The notes beneath the pieces are model-generated. The model was not told the DNA's origin. It was given only the letters and a program-made list of their open reading frames with translations, and ran no database searches. Shown piece after piece: positions 8,330-19,509 of a DNA stretch of 19,625 nt (its first letter is position 1; each line of letters begins with the position of its first letter). Source of the DNA: Funneliformis mosseae (Eukaryota > Glomeromycota > Glomeromycetes > Glomerales > Glomeraceae); contig CAJVPP010001494.1 in assembly GCA_910592005.1 (NCBI GenBank), positions 1 to 19,625 of the forward strand, in the 5' to 3' direction. Position numbers and translations under genes: made by a program.

Positions 8330-10690
8330 ATCAGAAATACAAACATCATAATAAACAAACATTAAAACATTATAACAATAAAAAACAATTTAAATAACAT
8401 AATAAAAAAAATTTTTCTTTTTTTTCTTTCAAAAAAAAAAGTGATGATTTATCTGATGAGATTTTTTTTTAAAAAATTTTTTGATTGGGAGAATTTTTTT
8501 TTGAACTACTTTTTTTTAAGTCTTTTTGTCTTTTTCACATTTAACCAAATCATTCTAGTAAGTCATAGTTTGAGTTCAACCTTAATAAGCAACTACAATC
8601 ACTTTTTATAAAATGAGCAGACTAATTTGAGTGGACGGTTTGGCACATTTCCAACAAGGAGGAAAATATAAAATTCACCGAATTTTATTTAATTTTGCAG
8701 AAGATTGCCCATTAAATGATGTCATGCATAAAAGGTTTCTTGTATCATACTGTCAATAAATACCAAAAAAAAACGGAGTGAAAGACCGATCTCCCCCTTT
8801 TTTCATGGTTTCAATTATATTCATCACCTCTTTTTTTTGTGCCCATGATGGCTTGCATATCGGAATGAATAATCTTGTGTTGCTTTTTATTTTTTTTTTC
8901 TCCCATCAACCAATCGATGAATTTTTCGTTTCAACCTCTTCGGTTAATAGCACAAACATCCCTGCCATAATTGGAATATTTTAAAGTTCAGACTTTCCCG
9001 CTACCAGTCCGGCCATTTGACAATTATCGGTTCTGTGATGTAAAATTTAACCATATTTGACACTTTATGCGCAGCATCCAAATTTACCATATTAGCCTTA
9101 TTTCATTACTGATAAGGTAGCCCTTTTTTATTTAATTTCCGCAACTCGTTACCAATTGATTCATTGTTTGAAAAGTGTTACCTAATTCATCTACTGCAAA
9201 ATTAAATATTTTAAACATTGCATTAAAATTTATATAATGTCAATCACATACATTTTTTTACAGTTTATTAAAAAAACTTCCGAATATTTATCTGCATGAA
9301 AAATCTTTTTATCTGATTACTTTGTAGCAAGTTGAATTTGAATAATGTTGGTAATTGAGTGGTTTTAGTTCCTGTAATACTTGTTTCAAAAAGTGTATTC
9401 ACATGTAATCTGATTCATGTTATTGAACCTGTTTGAAAAGTCTTACAATAGACATCAACATTGTTGATCCAATTGTATCGGTCTAGACCTTTCTAATGTA
9501 AATTATTGTGAATTTATTTATTTTGATTACTTTGATTAATCTTTCATTACATTACGTATCTGTTTCTATATCTTTAATTAGTATTAAATCCTTTTCATTT
9601 GCTCCGGGTTTTAATTATTCTGCTTTTCGAATTCCAAATTATTTATAATTCTGTTGTAAGACAACGACTTAACCTATTTCGGTTTTTCATTTTGTCATCT
9701 TTTCTTCCTTTCTTATTGACAAAAAATTCTACTCACATTATTGCTTCTTTTTGTGTTTCTATTTTTCAAGTGTTACATGGAGAGGATAATATAATATCAT
9801 ATCATTATTGTTAAGAGGTGTTTCTATTTTTCTTAAATAAAAACAATTTTTTTTTTTTTTGTTGGGGAAAATCTTTTATTCACAAAAGCAAGATGAACAC
9901 ACAACATTTAAATTCCGAAATAAACAGGATTTTGTGAAGAAAGGAACCGGTTTATTATCTTCTTTATTCATTGATGCAAGTATAGATGCGATTACATTAA
10001 AAAAACATCACAATGTGTCAACCGCAGTAAACATTTAAAATTCGATTTTTTTTTTTTTTTTTTTGACAAATACCCGTGATTGTATAGATTAAATAGATCT
10101 TCTCGAAAGCCTTATAAAAAATTTTTAGGCTTCCAAAATATCTTGTGGTCACATTATTGGTTCAGTTATGAACATTTAAATAACTCGATACCAAATATTC
10201 TTTTATAAACTCAAAATTTTATTAATTCGTAAAAAAAAACTTGTGGAGTAACACAACCTTTTATTTTAAAAACAGAATAATATCGAAGTTTTTTTTTTTT
10301 ACATTATTATTGTATTACATTACGCAAGCCTCGCGCCACAGCACAGCCACTTTCTGATGATAATTTCACTTGTTCATTTAAAGACAATTGAAACATCATT
10401 TTGGTTTTTCGTCCTTTAAAAAGGGGAAAATGTATTAAGAAGAATCTAAATTTATAATTCTTTCATACATATCAAGGCATATGTTATCAATATGTGTCAT
10501 TAAATTTTATCTATTGTTTATGAAATTTTGGAAGCCTATTGTCACTCATCTTTCATATAAAGCGAGTCCCTGCGTCATATTATTTCTTTGCTCTCTCACA
10601 TTTCCGGAAATTTTCTATGTTTGATTGTTCTATCACCATTATTGTTATTGTTATAACTCACTACAATCTACTTACTGTATATCACTCCAT
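8330..10690. other. Intergenic region of the gene island, no confident gene
   Basis: About 2.4 kb of moderately AT-rich DNA (row 9001-9060 has 22 G/C of 60). No frame longer than about 70 codons looks coding. A minus-strand frame of 29 sense codons from an ATG at 9090 (MVNLDAAHKVSNMVKF...) reads like protein but ends in TAG and continues only with frame changes, so it is treated as a possible relic in the findings. T runs occur near 9848-9860 and 10046-10064. Confidence 0.5.
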
Positions 10691-10710
10691 ATAAAGATTC
10701 AAGCTTGCGT

Positions 10711-11015
10711 ATGTTCATAAGAAACGGTTCAAGTTTTGCAAGAGAACTAAGTAATCTCGAACCTACGCTCTTTTCACATTCCATTCCGATACGTGAAGTT
10801 GTTTCAGATAAATTTCTAATTGATGTACAGCATCAAGGTAAGTCTTTTTACTACACACATTTTTTGCAATTCCGACAAATGTTACAAAGAACTGCATAGC
10901 TTAAATTTATTCTTTGTTTGTTTTACTTGCTCGCCTTCTTTTTATATGATTTCCAGCAGCCCAAAAATCGAATTTAGAATTCATCACGAAAATCGAATCC
11001 TTAAATTACAAATAG
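10711..11015 (+). CDS. Candidate two-exon gene for a 61-residue protein of unknown function
   Basis: Not recognised. Exon 1 (10711-10837) starts at ATG and encodes 42 residues plus one base (MFIRNGSSFARELSNLEPT...). A strong donor GTAAGT follows at 10838. A pyrimidine-rich stretch ends in TTCCAG at 10956, giving a 119-nt intron of ordinary fungal size. Exon 2 (10957-11015) continues in frame for 18 full codons (..AAQKSNLEFITKIESLNYK) to TAG. The acceptor is a CAGCAG tandem (NAGNAG), so variants of 61 or 60 residues are possible. A TATA-like ATATAAAG lies at 10690-10697. There is no signal peptide or membrane segment. The sequence is better balanced in composition than nearby frames. Against it: short, no known family, and a second unrelated frame is open across exon 2 to 11158 with a hydrophobic stretch. 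Confidence 0.35.
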
Positions 11016-11159
11016 ACATGCACAGAAAATGTTTTGAGAATCAACCACTTTTTGTTGATATATATACTCTTACCAAAAGTAAATATAAAACTTTACTAGC
11101 TTCATACTTCATAGCCGTTTTTATTATTGCTAAAATAGTATACACGAAAGACTTTTAAA

Positions 11160-13865
11160 AAAAAACTACAAAAGATTCCTATCCTTCAATAACTATATTA
11201 TTACACATAACCTTTTCTACCGTCCTTATAAAAAGCTTGAACCCAAAGTTTTAATTTTTTTGCAATCTATTATTTTACGATGCTTTAGTTTACCTAAATA
11301 TAATATTTAACGTCAAGTATATGTAATAGTGGCGTAAGTTTATAAATTATAGTAAGTTCTTATTGATCCTTTTAATACTAAATTATACATACCCCCCGCC
11401 AAAGTATTGAAAATTAATTAATTAAATATTTGAAAAAACAGCTTTTTAGAATTTTTAATTACATAATTTTTTTATTATATATTACCAACAAAGCTTACAT
11501 TATTTTGGAGCTAATTGGTTATAAATTTGGAAAAAGGATCAAATCAATTAATTACTACTGTGAAATAAAGCAGCAGCATGTAAATTACATATAATAAAAT
11601 TTATTCATGAAATCTTAAAAAGTTATCTTGAATTAAATTATAATATTATAAACTTTTAATATTATTTTATTACAAATATACTTAATTTAATATACATTTT
11701 ATTAACAATTACTTAAAAAAAGGTAATATAATGATTTTTGAAAACAAAAGCTTTTTGTAGATTTTAATAATTATTTGTTAGGATATCTAAATACTTTTAA
11801 TAATTATCTTGCTTTTTATTATTAGATTAAGTCTAATTTTAAACTATAACAAGTTATAGTTAATAATTATATTATTTAAAACAAATAAATAAATATATAA
11901 ATCTTTTTGTTTTAATTGTAATAAATATATATAATGAATTCTGATAAAAACTTAAAATTATATCAATAATGAATAAAATTTTATTGTTAATTACTAAAAG
12001 AATTATATTAAATTTTTAAAGTTAATTATTAGTAATAGTATGATTATTTATTATTTACATATTAATGACTTTTAAAATATATTAATTTATTGATATAACT
12101 AAGATTATTTGTCTAAAATATTTTTATTTAGCAAAATATCTAAATCTTTAATTTTGTTAATATTTAATAAAATTTTAATAATAAATTTACTAAAAATTTA
12201 TCTTTTACCATTTAGATAACTTATAAAATTTTTAAATTTATTTAATAAATATTAAATATAAATTTTAATAAAAATAAAAAATTTAAATATATATTGTTTT
12301 ATTTAAGATTGCTAAACAAACTTTAGAAGTTTTATAAATCATTTAAATAATAAAAGATAAAATTTAACAAAATTATATTAAAACTTTATTAAAAAAACTA
12401 CAAAACTCAGCTGGTTATATCTAAATAATATAATTATATGATTTAAACATAAACAGTTTAAACTAGATATTTAATCTTATAATAACCTAACTATAACTAA
12501 ATAATTTAAATCTAATAACCTAAATAAGATTACATAACTTAATTAAATAATCTAAATGTAATAGTATTTTATATTTTTTTTTATTTATATCTACTATATT
12601 TTTACCTTTGAAATTATTTTTCTTTACTTTTCCTATTTATTTTTTTGTTATTTTATAGTTAAATAATTTAATTATGACTATTATTTTGCAATAAAAAAAA
12701 AAAAATTATAAAATAATTTTTTATTTTATAAACTAAATATTATTTTTAATTCAGATTTAATATTAATTCAAAATAAAATTTTTGATAGTCTTCTCTCTTT
12801 CTATTGTAATATATTTATATAATTTAATTATAATTAATTTTATTAAATGCTGTATAATATAAATATTTTCTAATAAAATTTGTATTAATAGAAGTTTATA
12901 GCTATTAAATCATTAAATAAATATCTACCTACTGATGATTATTTATAGTCATTAGAATTTTAAGTTGTTAATTATCTATTAGCCTTTTTGCATTCTTTTA
13001 TTACTAAGAAATTAGCTATATATTAGCTGATCTGTGTATTTATATTACTAAAAAGGTAATTAGATATTAGCACCTTTATTTTATTTTTATTGTAAAAATT
13101 ATATTATATAAAATAGTAATTCTACAATTACTTTTAACTGATATATAGTATAATTTTAATTGATCTTTAAAATACATAATTTGAAAATCTGATTTAGTAT
13201 TATAAAATATCATAGTAGTATTTTAGAATTATTATGAAACTTATAGAAATTAATAAAAAATCAAAGAGATTCTATTAGTTCAACAGTTTCAGATTATTTT
13301 TATATCAGTTTAAATATTAAAATATTATGCTTAAGATCTGTTTAAATTATAAAATAATGTTAATTAAAATTAAATGAAAATTTACTATCTTACGATGCCT
13401 ATTTTACTAATCATGTGATACTATTTTAAATCAAAATATTTTTTATTATTTGTATTTTAAAGTTTTAGTAAAATTATAAATTATATGTTGATTAAATTTT
13501 TATAATTTATTATATCAAAAATTACATGCGTAATGTATTTCTAGAAACTTTTTAAAATTTTTCTACCACTTTCAAATTCTAACTTAATAGATCTATTAAT
13601 TAAAGTATTAGAAGTATAATATGTATTATTATAATTAATCTATTTGATTATTAAAGTGGAATATAAAATGCTGATTTATAATCCATCTCTTACCAATAAT
13701 ATATCATAATTTATTTATTATAAAATAACCTAATAATCTTAAAATATATAATATTTTATATTATTTTTTTATACTGTAATTATCTTTTTAATTAAATAAA
13801 AATATGATTAAAATTTTAACATATACTGTATATTTTATATAATTATTTATTTTGTAAATATTTTA
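11160..13865. other. Very AT-rich gene-free DNA beyond a compositional boundary
   Basis: Around 11385-11410 the composition falls sharply; row 12001-12060 has only 5 G/C of 60. The C-rich string CCCCCCGCC (about 11393-11401) sits at the change. No gene recognised; there are degenerate repeats of TAACCTAA/CTAAATAA type near 12420-12560. Confidence 0.6.
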
Positions 13866-14770
13866 ATATCTAAATAGTTTAATTTAAACAATTTTTTTAT
13901 TTTGTAGAGTTTAATTAAAACTAAAAATATATAAAATATATATAAATAGAATATTAAATGCTAAAAAAATTGTATTTAATATTTTAGAAATTTGGATAAA
14001 ATGAACGAGAGCTATTAGTAAAAAATTAAATGGGTTGATTGCTAGAAAAATCAGATTCTGAGAATTTTTTAACAAAATTGAGATTTTTATTGCATTTTAG
14101 TTTTTGATGTTATTATATTAAAATGTATTAAGCTATTAATTTAAGTCAAAAATTTCTCAGAACCTGATTTTCCTAGAAACCCTTCCAAATGCATCAAGTG
14201 CTTAGCGATTTTATTTTTATTTTTTAAAAAGATAATTTCAATATAAGAATAATAATAAAATACTAAACCTTTTTATTTATAATATTTATATTTTATTAAT
14301 ATAATTGCAAAATTTAAAGTAATTTTAACTATTGTTTATCAATTTATTGTATTTTTTTATTATTCTAATTACTTTTTTTTCATTATAAACTAAATTACTT
14401 ATTTTTTTGTTTTTGTATATATTTCAGCATCTAATAGTTTAATTTAATTAAACTTTTTTTATTTTGTAATGCTTAATTAAAGTTATAAAATAAAAAAAAA
14501 TAATTTATATAAATAAAATTACTAGATATTGAGAAAATTGTATTTAATATTTAACATTATCTATTTTATTTTATTTTTTTATTTTAATTAAAAAGATAAA
14601 TATAATGTAAGAAAATAAAATAAAGTACTAAAATTTTTATATATAATGTTTATATATTTAATAATAAAATTATAAATTTTGAAATAATTTTAATTATAAG
14701 TTATTGAGTTATTACATTTTTTACAATTTTAATTATTTTTGTCTCATATTGTATATAATTTATAAAATAA
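13866..14770 (+). repeat. Degenerate tandem repeat, ~362-bp unit, interrupted by a nested element
   Basis: The segment 14228-14400 resembles 14590-14765 at an offset of about 362 bases (shared AAAAGATAA.., ..TTTATAATTTT blocks). The segment 13866-13990 resembles 14430-14560 (shared TTTATTTTGTA, AAAATTGTATTTAATATTT) at an offset of about 564. The extra ~200 bases in the first unit correspond to the insertion at about 13985-14207. Units are heavily diverged, so exact limits and copy number need alignment. Confidence 0.55.
13985..14207. mobile_element. Nested ~200-bp MITE with long inverted arms (mariner-like)
   Basis: Facing arms at 14042-14074 (CTAGAAAAATCAGATTCTG..) and 14144-14176 (inverse CTAGGAAAATCAGGTTCTG..) match at about 29 of 33 positions. 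Weaker similarity continues outward toward GCTA near 14011 and 14205. Comparison with the neighbouring tandem unit shows that about 200 bp here are extra, which sets the insertion limits. No coding capacity. The family is uncertain: TA in the CTAG arm ends would suit Tc1/mariner, but no clear target duplication is visible at the outer limits. Confidence 0.6.
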
Positions 14771-14846
14771 TCTATATATAATATATATGTAATATATATA
14801 TATATATAAAATAAAAAATTAAAAAATTCAGATTTTTAAGTAATAT

Positions 14847-14936
14847 TGATGACATTAATAATATCTGTCAAAAAAGTTTTTTTAACCTAAAATTCTTAAA
14901 AAACATATTGTTTATATTACTAATATTTGTCATCAG
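14847..14936. repeat. Imperfect inverted repeat (possible MITE remnant)
   Basis: TTGATGACATTAATAATAT near 14847-14865 faces the inverse of ATATTTGTCATCAG near 14923-14936, sharing TGATGACA and nearby ATATTA blocks. The loop is about 60 bp. Hairpin-like relics of this kind are common in decayed MITEs, but in such AT-rich DNA the similarity outside the TGATGACA core is weak. Confidence 0.3.
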
Positions 14937-14959
14937 TTTTTCTAGTAATATTAGTAATA

Positions 14960-16408
14960 AATTGTATTAAATTATATTACTTTTATTTATATTTATTTTA
15001 CCTACAATTACTTGTATTAAAGTTAATTTACTTAGCTTTTTCTGATAATACTATTCCAGTTTATAATACTTTCTAATATAAATATTATAAGTACTATATT
15101 TAAAAATGTTAATTTATTACATTTATTATAACTGGTAGTATTTCTGATTGCAAATTTTATTAGTTATATAAGAATATTAATAAAATACCATTTGATACTT
15201 TCTATTACTTTATATTTTTAATTATATATATATTAATTTTATATTTCAAAATTATTTTTATTTTGAATTTTTTTTTTAGATAATATAGTTTTTTCTCAAA
15301 TTATATTTTGTGATATAATATCACTTTTACAGAATTTTTATCTTATACTATTGTAAGTTAAAAATTACTGATATTGATACTTATTTATATAAATTATAAT
15401 AATAGTATTTCAATTTGTAAAGACTATTTTTTACATAAATTTATTAATAGCAATAAGCTACTCTATCCTATCATAAATTTTGATTGCTAACAGAAATACT
15501 AAATATTATTTCTCTTAAACTTTTAGATAGTTAAGCTAAAATATACTTTATTATATTTTTAAAGATATTTATATAGAAATAATTATAAGTATTACCAATA
15601 GTAGTGATATGAAAAAGATATTCTTTTATATTTATATTCATGACATAAAACTTAAAAATATTACTTATATTGCAATTTTTATTAAACTTATTTGTAAAAA
15701 AAACTTCTAATAAGATTACAATAAAAAGGTTTTATTAATAATATTGTAAATAAGCAATTTTTTTTCTTATAAATACTTAGATTATTTAAATATATTAAAA
15801 AAAACAAAAAATTATATTTATGTAAAAAGAGCTATTTATTTAAAAGATAGAACTAATTTTAATTTTATAATTCATTTACTTAATGATAAATTACTAGTTA
15901 TCAAAAATCCTTTTAGCTATTTTAGAAATAAAAATTATAAAATGTATTATCATAAATAATAATATTATTAAAGTTGAATTTGAACTAGTAAAATTATTAC
16001 TTAAAGAAGCTAGTATAAAAGGTATAATCTCTCATATCTATCTGAAAATTTTTTGATAAATTTTTATTATTATATATTTTTCTGTTATACTATTTATTAT
16101 GTGATAAAAATATACTAATAATAATACTTATATTATTTAAAATAAAAATCATTTAACTTATTTATTATTATATAAATAGTCTAATAAGAAAGTTTTTATT
16201 AAAACTTATTATTAATGAGATAGCTTAGATAAAAAAAAAGCTTTCAATTCTAGAAAAATAGGATCCGTTTAAAATTTATGATTTTAATAATGATTTTGTA
16301 TTATAGTATTTAATATTTATATGTATAATCAACTTTTGTTATAATAAATCTTACATCTTAAATCTCAACTTTATTATAAAATTATAATGAAGGTTTTAAG
16401 AGATTTGA
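14960..16408. other. AT-rich gene-free DNA
   Basis: No intact gene. A plus-strand stretch at about 15974-16055 reads as 27 sense codons (VEFELVKLLLKEASIKGI..) before stops, conceivably a scrap of a decayed element, but too short to assign. Confidence 0.5.
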
Positions 16409-16410
16409 TT

Positions 16411-16487
16411 AGTCAATTCAATATAACAAATGTATATTTATTTAAAAAATTCATTATATTAAGAATTTGTTATATTAAGAGTAGACT
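16411..16487. mobile_element. Tiny pogo-like inverted-repeat element (77 bp)
   Basis: The left arm AGTCAATTCAATATAACAAA (16411-16430) faces the inverse of 16463-16487, which reads AGTCTACTCTTAATATAACA then AAT. The AATATAACAAAT core is identical in both arms. Such ends resemble the pogo/Tigger type of the Tc1/mariner superfamily. Only a short spacer lies between the arms, so it is non-autonomous or an internally deleted remnant. The expected flanking TA is clear on the right (488-489 reads AT after T) only ambiguously and not on the left. Confidence 0.4.
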
Positions 16488-17104
16488 ATATATTAAAAAA
16501 AATTTATATGTAATAAAATATGTAATGTAATTTAAACTACTATTATATATGTTATAAAAAAAAATTAAGAATATGAATTCTTAAGCATAAAAAATTAGAT
16601 AGAAGATTTTACTTCAATATAAAATCTAAATTAAATATTAATAAATTAATCATTAATATTATTAAATTAGGAAAGTAAATAATAAAATTATAATCTTTAA
16701 TAGAAAATACATTTAATATTAATTTGATTACTTATATAGATATTAATATTCTTTTAAATGTTATCTATTAAAAACTGAATTTTTTAATTTTTTTTTAAAA
16801 TTCAAAGTATAACTAATTTTTTAGATTAATTACAACTTGTGAATCTAATTATTTAACGTATGTCTGCATTCTTAATATAAAAAAGAAAAAGATAGTAAAA
16901 ATTCTGAGAAAGAATTAGAAATTTTATCTAGACTTTATTTATACTATATAATTTTTTATAATTACAAAATTTTTTTAATTTTAAGAGATATAATTTTATA
17001 AAGAATTAATTGTATTAAAAAATTTCTAATTTATTTTTTAAAAAATATATTTTTATAAATTAATTTTTATTAAAATAAAATTTAAATATGATGCATGCAA
17101 TCTG
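16488..17104. other. AT-rich gene-free DNA
   Basis: No gene, RNA or repeat recognised; stops are frequent in all frames and A/T runs dominate. Confidence 0.6.
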
Positions 17105-17450
17105 AAGCCACCACTTTTTATTATGTGATTTCGAATTAATAGAAAAAAAAATTAATTAATATATTTTTAAATTTTTTCTGTAAAATTGTAATTTAAATAA
17201 TATTCTTTTATATAACAGCGAGTTTTTTTAAGTTGCATTACTATAGCATAAGTTATATAAGTTTAAATTTTAGTAACTTCATTAAGTCTGGTATAAATTG
17301 GTCAGTTCTAAAATTACAAATTAAAGAATTTTGATCAATCACATTTTAATTTAGTATGAGAATATTTATCAAATTTGTGTATTTATTTGTAATAATCTAC
17401 AATCATAAGCATTTAAAGATTATCATCATTTTTTTTTAAATTAATTAAAA

Positions 17451-19509
17451 ATGTCACAAAGAAATGAAAGGCTCAACTTGCAGTAGCTTGAAATATTAAA
17501 GCAAAAATGCAATTAATGAAGCTTGATTAACAATTATAAATAGTAATGATGATAATAAATTATTAGATTATCATGATTCTGATGATAATTGGCATGATAA
17601 TAAACTTAAAGATAGTTTGAATCAAATTTCACAAACAGTTTTTAATATTATGATTGAAAATGCAAAAGATCCATCAGCATTTACAAATAATCGCCCATTA
17701 GTTTATATTAAAAATTCAGAAAAAACACAAAGACGCAAAAATTCTGCTAATAAAATTGCAGCAGCTAGAATTTCTAAACTTGATACCTTTTTTCTTATAC
17801 TTCAATCATATCAACAAATATCGCATCAATCTACAAAAGAACTTATGGATAAGTTAAAATAACTTAAAAAAAATCAAGAACAAGAAGGTTTTGAATTAGC
17901 ATTAGAGGATATAAAAAGACTAATTACTGAAAATTCTTAGAATTGCAAGTTAAAAACAGATTACAACTTATAATGCAATATATTAACTTATGATTAAAAG
18001 GTTTTAAAAGTATAAATGCAAGTAAAAATCTTGCAATTAGCATTGAAAAAGGAAATTATCAAGCTCAGCTTATTAGATTATTAGATCATAGACCAAAAAT
18101 TTTATTATTCATCATCAAATTTCAATATCAATACGTAAAAAGCATTAAAAAATAAAAAGTTTATTAGGTGATGAAGATATTCATCAAATGATTACAGAAT
18201 ATCTTTGAAATATTGGTTGTAATATAATAGTAAGCAGATTTAAATTTTACATTGAACAAAAAATATTCTCAAATATGGAAATAAAAAGAAAAAAACAATT
18301 TCAGAAAATACAGCTCGTGTTTGGTTAAAATATTTTGGATAGGAATTTCATGTTGAGAAAAAAGATATTTATTATGATGGTTATAAAAGACCTAATGTAA
18401 TTGAATACAGAAAATATTTTTTAAATCAAATTTTTGAAATGGAAAAGTAGATGCCAAAGCTATTAAATAATGATATAAAAGTTTTAAAAGAACCTATTTA
18501 AATGTAAATGAAAAATGATATATAATAATTACACATGACGAATCTACCTTTTATACTAATGATAGAAAAAAAACTTTTTGGGAAACCATTGGACATCAAC
18601 CACTTTAGAAAAAAGGAGTTGGATTTAGTTTGCATATTAGTGATTTTTTTACAGAAGTTGATAGACATCTAAAAATTAAAGAAAAAGAAGCATGTATTAT
18701 AATGAAACCAGAAATAAATCGTGATAGATGATAGAAATCAGATGATTTAATTAAACAGATATGAATAATATTATTTATTTTTTATTTTTAAAACTTTTTA
18801 TTAATTACCTTTAATATTAAATAACTGAAAAAACAATTCCTATATTTGAGGAATTACATTCTAGTGATATTGGTGTATTTGTATTTAATAATATAACAAG
18901 TCATGTGACATATGCTGAAGATATACTTATTACTACACAAATGAATCTTATACCTAATGGTAAAGGGAAGTTTAGAAATGGATCAATGCCTGATGGATCA
19001 GTTCAATTAATGCATCTTTCAAATGAACAGCCAAAAGGCATTAAGTTGATTTTAGAAAAATGCGGGTTATGACCTCAAAGTCAATTGAAATGTATTATGA
19101 TAATTGTAAAAAATACTTGCCTATTTTAGAAAATTGTTATACAGTTCATGTGCTTTTACTTCAGCCAGATTTTTTAGCATAAAAGCTACTAATTAAAAAG
19201 ATTATTGAAAATTTGGATCATAAGGTGATATTCTATTTAAAGTTCTATTGTGAACTCAATTTTATTGAGATGTTTTGGAATGCTGCTAAACGATATGCTT
19301 GTAATAATTATAATTATTTATTTAAGTCATTAGAAAGAACAGTTCCAAAAGCTTTAAATTCTGTTTCCTTAAAATAAATTAGATGATATGCCTGGCGTTC
19401 TTGGGGATTTATGGATGCATATAGAAACGGTTTAATAGGTATTGCAACTTTATATGCTGTAAAACAATAAAAATCACATCAGAAAATTTCTAATATAATA
19501 AATTTTTAA
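17451..19509 (+). pseudogene. DDE transposase pseudogene (IS630-Tc1/mariner-like fold, family uncertain)
   Basis: The reading frame shifts among all three frames but the protein is continuous. The N-terminal part at 17527-17859 contains AKDPSAFTNNRPLVYIKN. A helix-turn-helix-like middle part follows (17950-18330). Then VEKKDIYYDG and VIEYRKYFLNQIFEMEK appear. THDESTF at about 18531-18551 carries the first catalytic Asp (18537-18539). FVFNN at 18878-18892 holds Asn (AAT 18887-18889) where this type of nuclease has the second Asp. CELNFIEMFWNAAKRY at 19249-19296 carries the final Glu (GAG 19267-19269). About 125 residues separate the second and third positions, more than the DD34E spacing of classical mariner, so an insertion-bearing relative is likely. 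In-frame stops occur at 17860, 17938, 18340, 18448, 18606, 18729, 18732, 19070, 19180, 19375 and 19384, among others. The enzyme cannot be functional. The start near 17451 is approximate. Confidence 0.8.
18759..18823 (+). other. Relic intron inside the transposase pseudogene
   Basis: The coding similarity ..SDDLIKQ ends at 18758 in one frame and resumes as TEKTIPIFEELH from 18824 in another, across about 65 A/T-rich bases with stops. The segment starts ATATGA where a donor would be GTATGA and ends near AAATAA where an acceptor TAG is expected. Both splice sites would be destroyed by single G to A changes. It could instead be a small insertion. Confidence 0.4.

Noticed and set aside
3888..10071. 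Poly-T followed by GACAAAT at both 3888-3915 and 10046-10071, suggesting retrotransposon tails
   Set aside because: Similarity ends after eight bases beyond the T runs, and no target duplications or element bodies are visible.
10820..11158. 112-codon plus-strand frame with a hydrophobic C-terminal stretch (LLASYFIAVFIIAKIVY)
   Set aside because: It runs through the splice-like intron and out of frame with the better-looking exon 1. The first part is typical intron sequence. It remains a weak alternative to the small spliced gene.
12420..12560. Degenerate CTAAATAA/TAACCTAA repeats resembling telomeric or satellite DNA
   Set aside because: No fixed period or consistent unit; explained by base composition.
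15974..16055. Protein-like stretch VEFELVKLLLKEASIKGI
   Set aside because: Only about 27 codons between stops in very AT-rich DNA; not enough to call a gene or assign a relic.
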